Origin: Roseateles depolymerans | GTDB taxonomy: Bacteria > Pseudomonadota > Gammaproteobacteria > Burkholderiales > Burkholderiaceae_C | Direction: 5' to 3' | Assembly: GCA_003241055.1 (NCBI GenBank) | Contig: QFOD01000007.1 | Span: 124,001 to 188,000 of the forward strand | Length of the DNA stretch: 64,000 nucleotides | Part shown: piece after piece, positions 17,045 to 27,276 of the stretch | Numbering within the stretch: the stretch's first letter is position 1 | How the letters are laid out: each line of letters starts with the position of its first letter | Made by a program: the position numbers and the translations under genes | Notes under the pieces: generated by a model | Databases searched by the model: none | Seen by the model: the letters and a program-made list of their open reading frames with translations, nothing else | Told to the model about the DNA's origin: nothing

Positions 17045-18193
17045 ATGGAACTGATCGACCTGTCCACGCTGGTACGCGTCAATCTGGCGCTGAATCTGAT
17101 GGCCGCCCTGGTCTGGCTGCTGCTGGGCGAGGTGTTTCGCATGGCGCCGCGTGCCAGCCGACTGATGGCCGCCGTACACGCGCTGCGACTCCTGCCGCTG
17201 GGGGTGGAGCTGCTGGAGTCCCCGGCGCCAGGCCTGCTGCTGGCCCTTAACGAGATCTGCTGGCTGGCCAGCTCGGCACTGCTGCTGCTCGCGGTGCGAC
17301 GCATGCTGCGCAGCCCCTACCGGTCGCGGGACGTCAGCTGGCTCGCCGGCCTGGGCACGCTGGCGATCGCGCTGGCCGAGCTGCTCGGCAGCCCCGCGCT
17401 GGTGCTGCTGCTGGGCGGCCTGGCGGTGATCTGGCTGTCGCTGCGTACGGTGCACGACCTGCTGGCCGGCATCGGCCAGGCCATCGCGCCGGCGCTGCAG
17501 GCCATCATGGCACTGCCCTTCGTCGGCATCGCGGCGCTGGTGGTGGCCCGCATCGTCGCGCTGGCCGTCGCGGACGGCGCGCTGCCGGCCATTCCGCGCA
17601 TGGCCGCCGAGCTGACCCTGACGCTGAGCATCACGCTGACGCTGATGGCCCTGCTGATCTGGCGCCTGATCACCCGCATCCAGCACCTGATGCTGAGCGA
17701 CCCGCTGACCGGCGCCATCAGCCGCCGCGGCTTCGAGGAAGAACTGGCACGCGCCCACGCCCAGCTCAGGCGCGGCCACGCCTATGCGGTCGCGATGGTG
17801 GACCTGGACCACTTCAAGCGCCTCAACGACCTGCACGGCCACGCCGCCGGCGACGCCGCGCTGCAGCACTGCGTGCAGGTGCTCAAGAGCACGCTGCGCG
17901 AGTACGACCGGCTCGGCCGGGTTGGCGGCGAGGAGTTCGCACTGCTGCTGCCCGATGCCGATGTCGACGGCGCCCGCCGCGCCGCCGAGCGGCTGCGCCG
18001 CCAGCTCGAATCGGCCCCGCTGCACTGGGGCGGCCAGACGCTGGCACTGACCGCGAGCTTCGGCGTAGCGCTCGCCCAGGCCGACGACCCCGACGCCCAG
18101 GCCGCCCTGCTACGCGCCGACGCCGAGCTCTACATCGCCAAGGCCGGCGGCCGCAACCGCGTCAGCGCCCCGGCGCGGGAGGCCCGGGCATGA
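17045..18193 (+). CDS. membrane diguanylate cyclase (GGDEF)
   Basis: A 382-residue protein with six or seven hydrophobic helices in the first 210 residues and a C-terminal GGDEF domain that makes c-di-GMP from two GTP. The active-site loop is GGEEF at residues 294-298. Five residues before it, REYD is a good inhibitory I-site (RxxD), suggesting product feedback. DLDHFKRLNDLHGHAAGD carries the metal and guanine contacts. The stop overlaps the start of the next cyclase by four bases, and the two proteins share an overall design, so they look like a tandem duplication. Confidence 0.92.
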   Translation: MELIDLSTLVRVNLALNLMAALVWLLLGEVFRMAPRASRLMAAVHALRLLPLGVELLESPAPGLLLALNEICWLASSALLLLAVRRMLRSPYRSRDVSWLAGLGTLAIALAELLGSPALVLLLGGLAVIWLSLRTVHDLLAGIGQAIAPALQAIMALPFVGIAALVVARIVALAVADGALPAIPRMAAELTLTLSITLTLMALLIWRLITRIQHLMLSDPLTGAISRRGFEEELARAHAQLRRGHAYAVAMVDLDHFKRLNDLHGHAAGDAALQHCVQVLKSTLREYDRLGRVGGEEFALLLPDADVDGARRAAERLRRQLESAPLHWGGQTLALTASFGVALAQADDPDAQAALLRADAELYIAKAGGRNRVSAPAREARA

Positions 18194-19356
18194 ACCCCAG
18201 CGCCCCCAACATCACGCTGTTGATGGCCATCGTGCTGTTCAACGGCTTCGGCCTGGTGGTCTGGGTGGGCATGGGGCTGGTGGCCCGCATCGCGCCGCGA
18301 GCCTCGCTGGCCATGGCCGTGGGCAACGCCTTCGCCGGCCTGGCCCTGGGCCTGCATGCGCTGCGCGGCCTGGGCCCGGATCTGCTGTGCATACGCGGCA
18401 GCGACCTGTTCGCGCTGGCCAGCTTCACGCTGCTGCGCATCGCGGCACCGGCGCTGGTGTCGCGCACCCTGCCCTGGCGCTCGGCGCTGGCGGTGGCCGT
18501 GCCGGCCGCCGCGCTGCTGGTGCTGTGCCCCTACGACGGCAACCTGCACGTGCCGACGCAGATCCTGGGCGGCAGCATGGCCCTGCTCGCCCTGCTGGGC
18601 TGCATCGACACCTGGCGGGCGTTGCGCCATGCGGCCAGGGCCCGGCGCACGCCGGCAGTGCTGGCCCTGCCGCTGCTGCTGATCACCGTGCTGATGGCCT
18701 GGCGCGCGCTGGAGACGGTGTTCTATCCCGGCCGCACCACCAACCTGCTGGAACCCAGTGACTACAACCGCCTGTTCCTGTGGGTGGCCCTGCTGCTCAC
18801 CATCGGCCAGAACGCCACGCTGGCCTTCCTCGCACTGATGCGGCTGATCCTGCGCATCGAGCGCCTGACCGAGCATGACGCACTGACCGACGTGCTGAAC
18901 CGCCGCGCGTTCACGAAAGCCCTGGAGACTGCGCACGCCGGTCTGCGCCGCGGGCGCGGCTACGCGCTGGTGATGATCGACATGGACCGATTCAAGCAGC
19001 TCAACGACCACCTGGGCCACGCTGCCGGAGACGCGGCGTTGCGCCAGCTCGTGCAGGTGCTCCGGCCCTGCCTGCGTGAGGTGGACCAGCTCGCCCGCAT
19101 GGGCGGCGAGGAGTTCTGCGTGCTGCTGCCCGACACCGATCTGGCGGGCGCCGCGCTGGTGGCCGAACGCATGCGCACCCTCGTGGACGAGGCGCCGCTG
19201 CACTGGCAGGACGTGAGCTGGCCGCTCAGCGCCAGCCTGGGCATCGCCGAGGCGAGCCCGGACGGTGACGACACCAGCCCGGAGCAGGTGCTGATACGCG
19301 CCGACGCCGCGCTCTACCGCGCCAAGTCCCAGGGCCGCAACGTCGTGCAGGCCTGA
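18190..19356 (+). CDS. membrane diguanylate cyclase (GGDEF), second of a tandem pair
   Basis: A 388-residue protein with a multi-helix membrane sensor of about 220 residues and a GGDEF domain. The active loop is GGEEF at residues 305-309, REVD before it is an intact I-site, and DMDRFKQLNDHLGHAAGD is the substrate motif. It is translationally coupled to the preceding cyclase through ATGA. The membrane regions differ more than the catalytic domains, so the pair could sense different signals while feeding one pool. It converges on pncC. Confidence 0.92.
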   Translation: MNPSAPNITLLMAIVLFNGFGLVVWVGMGLVARIAPRASLAMAVGNAFAGLALGLHALRGLGPDLLCIRGSDLFALASFTLLRIAAPALVSRTLPWRSALAVAVPAAALLVLCPYDGNLHVPTQILGGSMALLALLGCIDTWRALRHAARARRTPAVLALPLLLITVLMAWRALETVFYPGRTTNLLEPSDYNRLFLWVALLLTIGQNATLAFLALMRLILRIERLTEHDALTDVLNRRAFTKALETAHAGLRRGRGYALVMIDMDRFKQLNDHLGHAAGDAALRQLVQVLRPCLREVDQLARMGGEEFCVLLPDTDLAGAALVAERMRTLVDEAPLHWQDVSWPLSASLGIAEASPDGDDTSPEQVLIRADAALYRAKSQGRNVVQA

Positions 19357-19371
19357 GCCGGCCTCAGCCGA

Positions 19372-19869
19372 TCAGGCGTCGCGGTCTTCCAGCGCCTCGC
19401 ACAGCGCGGTCAGCCCGGCGCGCACGGTCTGCAGGCGCACGGCGTTGCGGTCGCCGCTGAAGTTCTCGAGCCAGACGCGGGCCGGGCGCCCGGCGTGCAC
19501 CAGCGCCAGCCAGACCGTCCCCACCGGCTTGTTCGCCGTGCCGCCGGTCGGGCCGGCAATGCCCGTGACCGACAGCGCCCAGTCGATGGGCGCGTGCGCC
19601 AGCAGGCCGCGCGCCATGTGCTCGGCCACCTCGGCGCTGACCGAGCCGTGCAGCGCAATCAGCGCCTTGGGCACGCCCAGAAATTCCGTCTTGGCCTGGT
19701 CGCTGTAGCTGACCACGCCGCGCTCGAACCACTGGCTGGAGCCCGACAGACTCGTGCAGGCCGCGGCGATCAGCCCGCCAGTGCAGGACTCGGCCGTGCC
19801 GATGCGCTCGCGGCGCTGGATCAGGGCGACCGCGATGCGGTCCACCAGTTCGTATTCGTCGGCAAACAT
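19372..19869 (-). CDS. pncC: nicotinamide-nucleotide amidohydrolase (CinA C-terminal domain)
   Basis: PncC deamidates nicotinamide mononucleotide to nicotinate mononucleotide in NAD recycling. The 165-residue protein is the stand-alone CinA C-terminal domain: TAESCTGGLIAAACTSLSGS carries the catalytic serine region, SYSDQAKTEFLGV follows, and SVTGIAGPTGG with KPVGTVWLAL completes the active site. GGAGGTGAC directly before the ATG at 19869 is a strong ribosome-binding site and decides the start over an earlier candidate. It is the last gene of a thiL-pgpA-pncC operon. Confidence 0.93.
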   Translation of the reverse strand: MFADEYELVDRIAVALIQRRERIGTAESCTGGLIAAACTSLSGSSQWFERGVVSYSDQAKTEFLGVPKALIALHGSVSAEVAEHMARGLLAHAPIDWALSVTGIAGPTGGTANKPVGTVWLALVHAGRPARVWLENFSGDRNAVRLQTVRAGLTALCEALEDRDA

Positions 19870-19889
19870 GTCACCTCCGCAGATCGGAT

Positions 19890-20417
19890 TCATGCAAACG
19901 CGCGCCACAGCGCCAGGGTGCCCAGCGTACAGCCGGCCGCCACGAAGTCATCCCACAGGATGCCAAAACCCTGGGCCCAGCCGATGGGCGCGCCACGCTC
20001 GGCCTTGAAGCAGCGATCGGCCCAGCCCACCGGGCCCGGCTTGTCCGCGTCGAACAGCCGGAACAGCGCGAACGCGATCAGCTGCGCCAGGCCCGAACTG
20101 GGCCCCATCAGCCACAGCACCAGCCAGAAGGCCAGCACCTCGTCCCAGACCACGGCGCCGGGGTCGGCCACGCGCAGCGCCTGCGCGGCCCGCGTGCAGG
20201 CCCACCAGCCCACCAGCGTGCCCCCGCCGATCAGCAGAGCCCAGGAGACGTCGCCCAGCCAGGGCGCCAGCAGCGCAAAGCTGAGCCAGGCCCACAGCGT
20301 GCCCACCGTGCCCGGCGCGCGCGGCGACAGCCCGCTGCCAAAGCCGAAGGCGATCCAGCAGGCCGGGCTGCGGGACATCAGCGCCCAGGTGGCGCGTTGC
20401 GGTGCGTTGTCGGTCAT
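19890..20417 (-). CDS. pgpA: phosphatidylglycerophosphatase A
   Basis: PgpA removes the phosphate from phosphatidylglycerophosphate to give phosphatidylglycerol at the inner membrane. The 175 residues contain the N-terminal FGFGSGLSPRAPGTVGTLWA motif, DEVLAFWLVL within the membrane region, LFDADKPGPVGWADR and the final GFGILWDDFVAA, all conserved in the PgpA family. The ATG overlaps the thiL stop by four bases, indicating translational coupling. Confidence 0.94.
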   Translation of the reverse strand: MTDNAPQRATWALMSRSPACWIAFGFGSGLSPRAPGTVGTLWAWLSFALLAPWLGDVSWALLIGGGTLVGWWACTRAAQALRVADPGAVVWDEVLAFWLVLWLMGPSSGLAQLIAFALFRLFDADKPGPVGWADRCFKAERGAPIGWAQGFGILWDDFVAAGCTLGTLALWRAFA

Positions 20418-21358
20418 GACTTGAAGTGATCGAAGGACCGCAGGCCGTGGGCCACGGCCTGGCCATCGGCATCGACGACGCGCAGACCCGGCTCGGCCTC
20501 GATGACGCCGATGCGCGTCACCGGTGTCGCGCCGGCCAGCGCCGGCACGTCGGTGCCGGCCGGCACGGTGAACACCAGCTCGTAGTCGTCGCCGCCGGCC
20601 AGCAGGCATTCGCGCTGCAGCAGCTGCGATTGCTGGGCCAGCACCGAACTGCGCGGCAGCGCATCCAGCTCGAGGCGCGCGCCGACGCGCGAGGCGCGCA
20701 GCACATGGCCCAGGTCGCCCAGCAGGCCGTCGGAGATGTCGATGGCCGCCGTGGCCCGGCCGCGCAGCGCCAGGCCCAGCTCCAGCCGCGGCGTGGGGCA
20801 TTCCATGGCCAGACGCGCCGCGTCGAAATCGGTGCCGCCCAGCGTGACCCGGCCACGAAAGGCCTCCAGCGCCAGCCGCGCATCGCCCAGCCAGCCCGAC
20901 ACCCAGATCTCGTCACCGATGCGCGCGCCGCTGCGCAGCAAGGCCTGGCCCGCCGGCGCCTCGCCGAAGATGGTCACGCAGATGTTGAGCGGCCCCTGGG
21001 TCGTGTCGCCGCCCACCAGCGGGCAGCCGCTCGCCTCGGCCAGCGCAAGCAGCCCCTTGGAGAAGCCCCCCAACCAGGCTTCGTCGGCCTGCGGCAGTGC
21101 CAGTGCCAGCGTGAAGCCGCGCGGCGTGGCGCCGCAGGCCGCCAGATCGCTGAGATTCACGGCCAGCGCCTTGTGGCCCAGGCGCTGCGGGTCCACCGTG
21201 GACAGGAAGTGCCGCCCCTCCACCAGCATGTCGCTGGACACCAGCCAGCGCGCGCCGCGCGTGGGCGCCAGCACGGCGCAGTCATCGCCCACGCCCACAT
21301 CCACGCCAGCACCGGCCGGCCGCTGGAAGAAGCGGCGTATCAACTCGAATTCACCCAT
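20414..21358 (-). CDS. thiL: thiamine-monophosphate kinase
   Basis: ThiL phosphorylates thiamine monophosphate to thiamine diphosphate, the last step of the cofactor pathway. The 314-residue protein has the ATP-grasp-like motifs of the PurM/ThiL superfamily: VGVGDDCAVL, SSDMLVEGRHF, LAVNLSDLAACGATPRGF, GGDTTQG and IDISDGLLGDLGH, then GGDDYELVF. The start at 21358 gives MGEFELIRRFF as expected. It is first in the thiL-pgpA-pncC operon and divergent from maeB with 100 bases between. Confidence 0.95.
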   Translation of the reverse strand: MGEFELIRRFFQRPAGAGVDVGVGDDCAVLAPTRGARWLVSSDMLVEGRHFLSTVDPQRLGHKALAVNLSDLAACGATPRGFTLALALPQADEAWLGGFSKGLLALAEASGCPLVGGDTTQGPLNICVTIFGEAPAGQALLRSGARIGDEIWVSGWLGDARLALEAFRGRVTLGGTDFDAARLAMECPTPRLELGLALRGRATAAIDISDGLLGDLGHVLRASRVGARLELDALPRSSVLAQQSQLLQRECLLAGGDDYELVFTVPAGTDVPALAGATPVTRIGVIEAEPGLRVVDADGQAVAHGLRSFDHFKS

Positions 21359-21458
21359 AGCGCGCCATTGTCCCCGGGCCGGGCTTGTGGACATCCACAC
21401 GCCCTTCGGGCGCCCGCGGTGGCATGATTCCGGCCCCGACGGCCTTTGTGATCCCACC

Positions 21459-23762
<2,304 letters not shown>

Positions 23763-23766
23763 GCCC

Positions 23767-23786
23767 GAGGCGGCGAAAGCCGCCTC
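23767..23786 (+). terminator. hairpin after maeB
   Basis: Four bases after the maeB stop, GAGGCGGC and GCCGCCTC form an 8-bp stem closed by a GAAA tetraloop. There is no T run afterwards, so the efficiency is uncertain. Confidence 0.6.
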
Positions 23787-23927
23787 TGAGCCCCCCGGAT
23801 TGACAGAAGTTTGTTGGGGACTTTTGTCGCCACAAATTCGTCACATTTCCAGAATTTGCGGGGCGAACCTGAAAAGCCAGTACCCACTCACAAGAGCCGA
23901 CTACCCGAGTAGCCGGCCGGCCTTGAC

Positions 23928-23956
23928 TTGAGCTTTGGGAGTCGCTTCGGTACCAT
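23928..23956 (+). promoter_or_regulatory. candidate promoter of the RNase-inhibitor pair
   Basis: TTGAGC (23928-23933), a 17-base spacer and TACCAT (23951-23956) give a sigma-70-like promoter with four of six matches in each box. It lies 27 bases before the RNase start in a stretch (23790-23980) clearly richer in A and T than its surroundings. Confidence 0.45.
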
Positions 23957-23982
23957 ATTGGTTTCGAATTCAGGGTAAACCC

Positions 23983-24402
23983 GTGTATTTGCTCTCGTGG
24001 CTAGCGCGTTCCAGCGCGTCGGCGGCCCTCGCCGCCCTGCTGCTCACCGGCTTCAGCCCGGCGGCAGTGGCCAAGGAAGCAGCCCCCAATTCCCCGGCCT
24101 TGGCCGAGGTCGCGTTGAGCGAATTGCCCCCCGAAGCCCAGCGCACCCATCAGCTGGTGCTGGCCGGCGGACCGTTTCCTTACGCAAAGGATGGCGTGGT
24201 GTTCGGCAACCGGGAACGGTTGCTGCCACGTCAGGCCAGGGGTTTCTATCGCGAATACACGGTGAAGACCCCGGGCTCCAGGGACCGTGGCGCACGCCGC
24301 CTGGTCTGTGGCGGCAAGCCGCCGACGGCGCCCGAGGCTTGCTATTACACCGACGATCACTATGCCAGCTTCAAGCGCATTCGCGCTGCAGCCGGCCGGT
24401 GA
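23983..24402 (+). CDS. secreted guanyl-type ribonuclease (barnase / N1-T1 family)
   Basis: A 139-residue exported RNase. It starts at a GTG (no in-frame ATG exists), with a signal peptide ending near SPAAVA. The mature part has the family pattern: LPPEAQRTHQLVLAGGPFPY, FGNRERLLP, YREYTVKTPG with Glu91 as base, RGARRLVCGG with Arg105/Arg106, and YTDDHYASF with His126 as acid. These correspond to the catalytic Glu/Arg/His of barnase, which cleaves RNA after G. The barstar-type inhibitor gene follows 44 bases later, protecting the cytoplasm. There is no toxin-delivery domain other than the signal peptide. Confidence 0.87.
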   Translation: MYLLSWLARSSASAALAALLLTGFSPAAVAKEAAPNSPALAEVALSELPPEAQRTHQLVLAGGPFPYAKDGVVFGNRERLLPRQARGFYREYTVKTPGSRDRGARRLVCGGKPPTAPEACYYTDDHYASFKRIRAAAGR

Positions 24403-24446
24403 TCGAAGCGGTCGCCGTTTTGTGAATTGAAAGGAGGATCGTGACC

Positions 24447-24842
24447 ATGCTGTTGCAGACCGTCCGTCCCAATATCGTGCAGGCCATTCGGGCCTACAGG
24501 GTCGAGGACTTGATGCAGGCCGCCCAGGACGCCGGCCAGCATTTCCTGTACGCCAACCTGTCGAATGCGCAGTCCAAGCAGGATGTGCTCGAAGGTATCG
24601 CCCAGGCTTTCCTGTTCCCCGCCCACTTCGGCAAGAACCTGGACGCACTGCACGACTGCATGACCGATCTCGTGCACAAGGCCGGCAGCCAGCCGGGCTT
24701 TGTCGTCGTGCTGGAACAGCTGCCCGACAACGTGCGCTTCGACCGCGAAGCGCGCGAGCAGTTGCTGGACGTCTTCCGGGACACCGCGGACTACTGGGCC
24801 GATCGCAAGATCCCCTTCCGGTGTTTCTATTCTTTTCAGTAG
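24447..24842 (+). CDS. barstar-family RNase inhibitor
   Basis: A 131-residue cytoplasmic protein matching barstar: FLYANLSNAQSKQDVLEGIAQ, FPAHFGKNLDALHDCMTDL (the conserved GxNxDAL-DxxxDL recognition helix and loop that cover the RNase active site) and FVVVLEQL. AAGGAGGA ends nine bases before the ATG at 24447, which decides the start; a GTG six bases earlier is too close. It would bind and block the adjacent RNase before export. It is about 40 residues longer than Bacillus barstar at the N-terminus. A stable hairpin begins in its stop codon. Confidence 0.9.
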   Translation: MLLQTVRPNIVQAIRAYRVEDLMQAAQDAGQHFLYANLSNAQSKQDVLEGIAQAFLFPAHFGKNLDALHDCMTDLVHKAGSQPGFVVVLEQLPDNVRFDREAREQLLDVFRDTADYWADRKIPFRCFYSFQ

Positions 24843-24877
24843 CCCGCTCCCAAGAAAACGGGTCATGGGAGCGGGCT
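24841..24877. terminator. 12-bp hairpin at the end of the barstar gene
   Basis: AGCCCGCTCCCA and TGGGAGCGGGCT form a perfect 12-bp stem with a 13-base loop, beginning within the barstar stop codon. No T tract follows on the plus strand. It may slow 3' decay or aid termination. Confidence 0.5.
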
Positions 24878-25041
24878 GCTGAGGTGGCCCCGGTGGTTGA
24901 AAAGCCAGTGTCCAAGAGCAGTGCCTCGAAGGCGATCGGCAATCCCAATTTCGGCGTGAACATGCCGATGATGTGCAGTGCCTTCGACACATCCATGTGG
25001 CTCAGCGCCGCGTAGAAGAGCGCACCCCCTACCGGCTGCCG

Positions 25042-25082
25042 GCCCCCTCAAGGGGGCGCAGTCAGTGGCCCGGCGAAGCCGG
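25042..25082. repeat. short intergenic palindrome pair, probably a dispersed repeat
   Basis: Two hairpins lie close together: GCCCCCT/AGGGGGC (25042-25057) and CCGGC/GCCGG around GAA (25070-25082), preceded by a CACCCCCTACCGGCTG stretch. This composition resembles the small GC-rich intergenic repeats scattered through Comamonadaceae-type genomes. Only one copy is in the window, so repeat status is inferred. The remainder of 24878-25104 holds no gene I can support. Confidence 0.4.
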
Positions 25083-25104
25083 ATCCACGACTGCCGCTGG
25101 AGGA

Positions 25105-25138
25105 GACAAAGCCCGCTTCAGGCGGGCTTTGTCGTTTT
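25105..25138 (+). terminator. intrinsic terminator overlapping the end of rsmA
   Basis: A 12-bp stem (GACAAAGCCCGC with GCGGGCTTTGTC, five-base loop) is followed by GTTTT, a strong rightward terminator for the RNase-inhibitor transcript. The right half of the stem lies inside the last codons of rsmA on the other strand, so the two convergent units share this DNA. Confidence 0.75.
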
Positions 25139-25909
25139 CGAGACTTCGATAGCCAGCGCCACGAACTCGGCGACCGGTACCTCCTCGGCGCGGCGCTGCA
25201 GGTCGAAGTGGCCGGCGTAGCCGCGCTCGGTGAGCCAGCGGCCCAGGCTGTGGCGCAGCAGCTTGCGGCGCTGCGAGAACGCGCTGGCAACCAATTCACC
25301 CAGCAGCACCGGATCCAGTGCCGGCGGCGCAGCCAGCGGGCGCATGCGGACGATGGCCGAGTCCACCCGCGGCGGCGGGTCGAAGGCCTCGGGCGGCACG
25401 TCCAGCACCGACTCGATCTCATAGCGCCACTGCAGCATCACGCTCAGGCGCCCGTAATCCTTGCCGCCCGGGCCGGCAGCCATGCGGTCCACCACTTCCT
25501 TTTGCAGCATGAAGTGCTGATCCACCACCACCTCCACGGCATCCAGCAGGTGGAACAGGATGGGCGTGGAGATGTTGTACGGCAGGTTGCCCACCACCCG
25601 CAGCCTGGCGCCCTTGGCCTGGCTGAGCGCGCGGAAGTCGACCTTGAGCACGTCCGTTTCGATCACGCTGACATCGCCGCGGGCGCGCATGCGCGCGGCC
25701 AGGTCACGATCCAGCTCGATCACGGTCAGGGGCCGTGAACTCTCGGGCAGGCGCGCCAGCAAGGGCAGCGTCATCGCACCCAGGCCCGGCCCGATCTCGA
25801 CCAGGGTCTCCCCTTCATCCGGATCGATGAGATCGATGATGGCGTCGATCAGCACCCGGTCGGTCAGGAAATGCTGGCCGAAGCGCTTGCGCGGAATGTG
25901 TTTGGACAT
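25118..25909 (-). CDS. rsmA: 16S rRNA (adenine1518/1519-N6)-dimethyltransferase
   Basis: RsmA (KsgA) dimethylates two adjacent adenines in helix 45 of 16S rRNA late in 30S assembly. The 263-residue protein begins MSKHIPRKRFGQHFLTD, has the SAM motif VEIGPGLGAMTLPLL, and the catalytic NLPYNISTPILF (motif IV, NLPY). PPPRVDSAIVRMRP and FSQRRKLLRHSL are the C-terminal RNA-binding motifs. It is third in the lptD-surA-rsmA run; pdxA, which sits between surA and rsmA in enterobacteria, is absent here. Confidence 0.96.
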   Translation of the reverse strand: MSKHIPRKRFGQHFLTDRVLIDAIIDLIDPDEGETLVEIGPGLGAMTLPLLARLPESSRPLTVIELDRDLAARMRARGDVSVIETDVLKVDFRALSQAKGARLRVVGNLPYNISTPILFHLLDAVEVVVDQHFMLQKEVVDRMAAGPGGKDYGRLSVMLQWRYEIESVLDVPPEAFDPPPRVDSAIVRMRPLAAPPALDPVLLGELVASAFSQRRKLLRHSLGRWLTERGYAGHFDLQRRAEEVPVAEFVALAIEVSKTTKPA

Positions 25910-25965
25910 GGGTTGAATCCAGTCGGTCCTGCGTCATGCCCGTCGGCGAGCGCCGACGCCCTGCC

Positions 25966-27276
25966 TCAGTCCAGCCACTCGCGGACTTCGACGAAGGCCT
26001 TGTCGCGCAGGTCCTTGACCCACTCCTGGTACGCCTCGTTGTACTTGCGCTCACGCAGGGCCGCCCGGGCCTGCTCGCGGACCTGCTTCATGTCCACATC
26101 CACCGTGCGGCGTTCGAGCACCTGGATCAGGTGCAGGCCGAAACGCGACATCACCGGCGGCGAGATGCCATTCAGCGGCAGCGCATTCATGGCCTCCTCG
26201 AATTCGGGCACGAAGCCGCCCGCCGGCATCCAGCCCAGGTCACCACCGGCCTGGGCGCTACCGTCCTCGGAGATCTCCCTGGCCACCTTCTCGAAGCTGG
26301 TCTGGCCGGATTCGATCTGCCGCCGGTACTCAGCCAGACGTCCTCCGGCAACCTCCGCCGGCAACTGCGCAGACGGGCGCAACAGGATGTGGCGGGCATG
26401 GGTCTCGACCGTCTTGGTCAGGGCGTCCGCACCGTCACGCTGCACAACCTTCAGCACGTGAAAGCCCGCTCCGCTGCGCAGCAGCGTCGGCGCCACTTCG
26501 CCGGTCTTCAGCCCCTTGACGGCGGCAACGAACACATCCGGCAGGCGGTCCGCCGGACGCAGCCCGATCTCGCCACCCTTGGCCTTGTTGCCGTCCTCGG
26601 AAATCTCGCGCGCGACCTTGGCGAAGTCTTCGCCCCCCTTGATGCGCTCAAGCGCCGCCTCGGCGCGCGCGCGGCGCTCGGCCACGACGGCTTCCGACGC
26701 ACCCTCGGGCACCGTCACCAGCACCTGGGCGATATTGATCTGGCCGCCTTGGGCCAGCTCCGCGCGCTTCTGGTCGAGATATTCGTCGATCTCGGCATCG
26801 GTCACCTTGATGCGGCCCTGCACCTCGCGCTCGCGCACCCGCTCGGTCATCATCTGGTCGCGCAGGTTGTCGCGGAAGCTCTTGTAGTCCAGCCCGTCGG
26901 CCTTCAGCCGGGTGCGCAGTTGCTCCATCGTCAGGCGGTTCTGCGCCGCCACGTTGGCCACCACGCGATCCAGCTCGGCCTCGTCGATGCGAGGGCCGTT
27001 CTCGCGGGCATAGGTCACGAGCACGCGGTCATCGATCAGTGCGTCAAGCGCCTGCTTGCGCAGGCCGGCCGTCTCGGGCATCACCTCGCCGCGTTGACGC
27101 GCCTCCTGACGCAGCCGCTCGGTGCGCTGAATCACCTCGCTGGCGGCCACGACGTCCTGGTTGACCACTGCCGCGATGAAATCGCCCGGCTGCAGCGTCG
27201 AGGTCTGGGCGGGAGACGACTGCACCGCCAAGGCCAGAACCACGGCAAGAACGGAAGGAGCGAGGCGATGGATCAT
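25966..27276 (-). CDS. surA: periplasmic chaperone / peptidyl-prolyl isomerase SurA
   Basis: SurA escorts unfolded outer-membrane proteins, LptD among them, across the periplasm. The 436 residues comprise a signal peptide, an N-terminal chaperone region with IAAVVNQDVVAASEV, two PpiC rotamase domains (the first around AQVLVTVPEG to EIGLRPADRLPDVF, the second around ARHILLRPSAQL to GDLGWMPAGGFVPEFEEAM) and a short C-terminal helix. Its start overlaps the lptD stop by four bases, so client and chaperone are translationally coupled. Confidence 0.95.
   Translation of the reverse strand: MIHRLAPSVLAVVLALAVQSSPAQTSTLQPGDFIAAVVNQDVVAASEVIQRTERLRQEARQRGEVMPETAGLRKQALDALIDDRVLVTYARENGPRIDEAELDRVVANVAAQNRLTMEQLRTRLKADGLDYKSFRDNLRDQMMTERVREREVQGRIKVTDAEIDEYLDQKRAELAQGGQINIAQVLVTVPEGASEAVVAERRARAEAALERIKGGEDFAKVAREISEDGNKAKGGEIGLRPADRLPDVFVAAVKGLKTGEVAPTLLRSGAGFHVLKVVQRDGADALTKTVETHARHILLRPSAQLPAEVAGGRLAEYRRQIESGQTSFEKVAREISEDGSAQAGGDLGWMPAGGFVPEFEEAMNALPLNGISPPVMSRFGLHLIQVLERRTVDVDMKQVREQARAALRERKYNEAYQEWVKDLRDKAFVEVREWLD

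Noticed and set aside
23983..24842. Contact-dependent or polymorphic toxin with immunity gene
   Set aside because: The RNase has only a signal peptide and no delivery domain, repeats or orphan cassettes; an ordinary secreted RNase and inhibitor is simpler.
24860..25040. Protein-like reading on either strand between the barstar gene and rsmA
   Set aside because: Both strands give about 50 plausible residues but neither has a ribosome site or a recognisable family; the stretch contains hairpins and a repeat-like motif instead.
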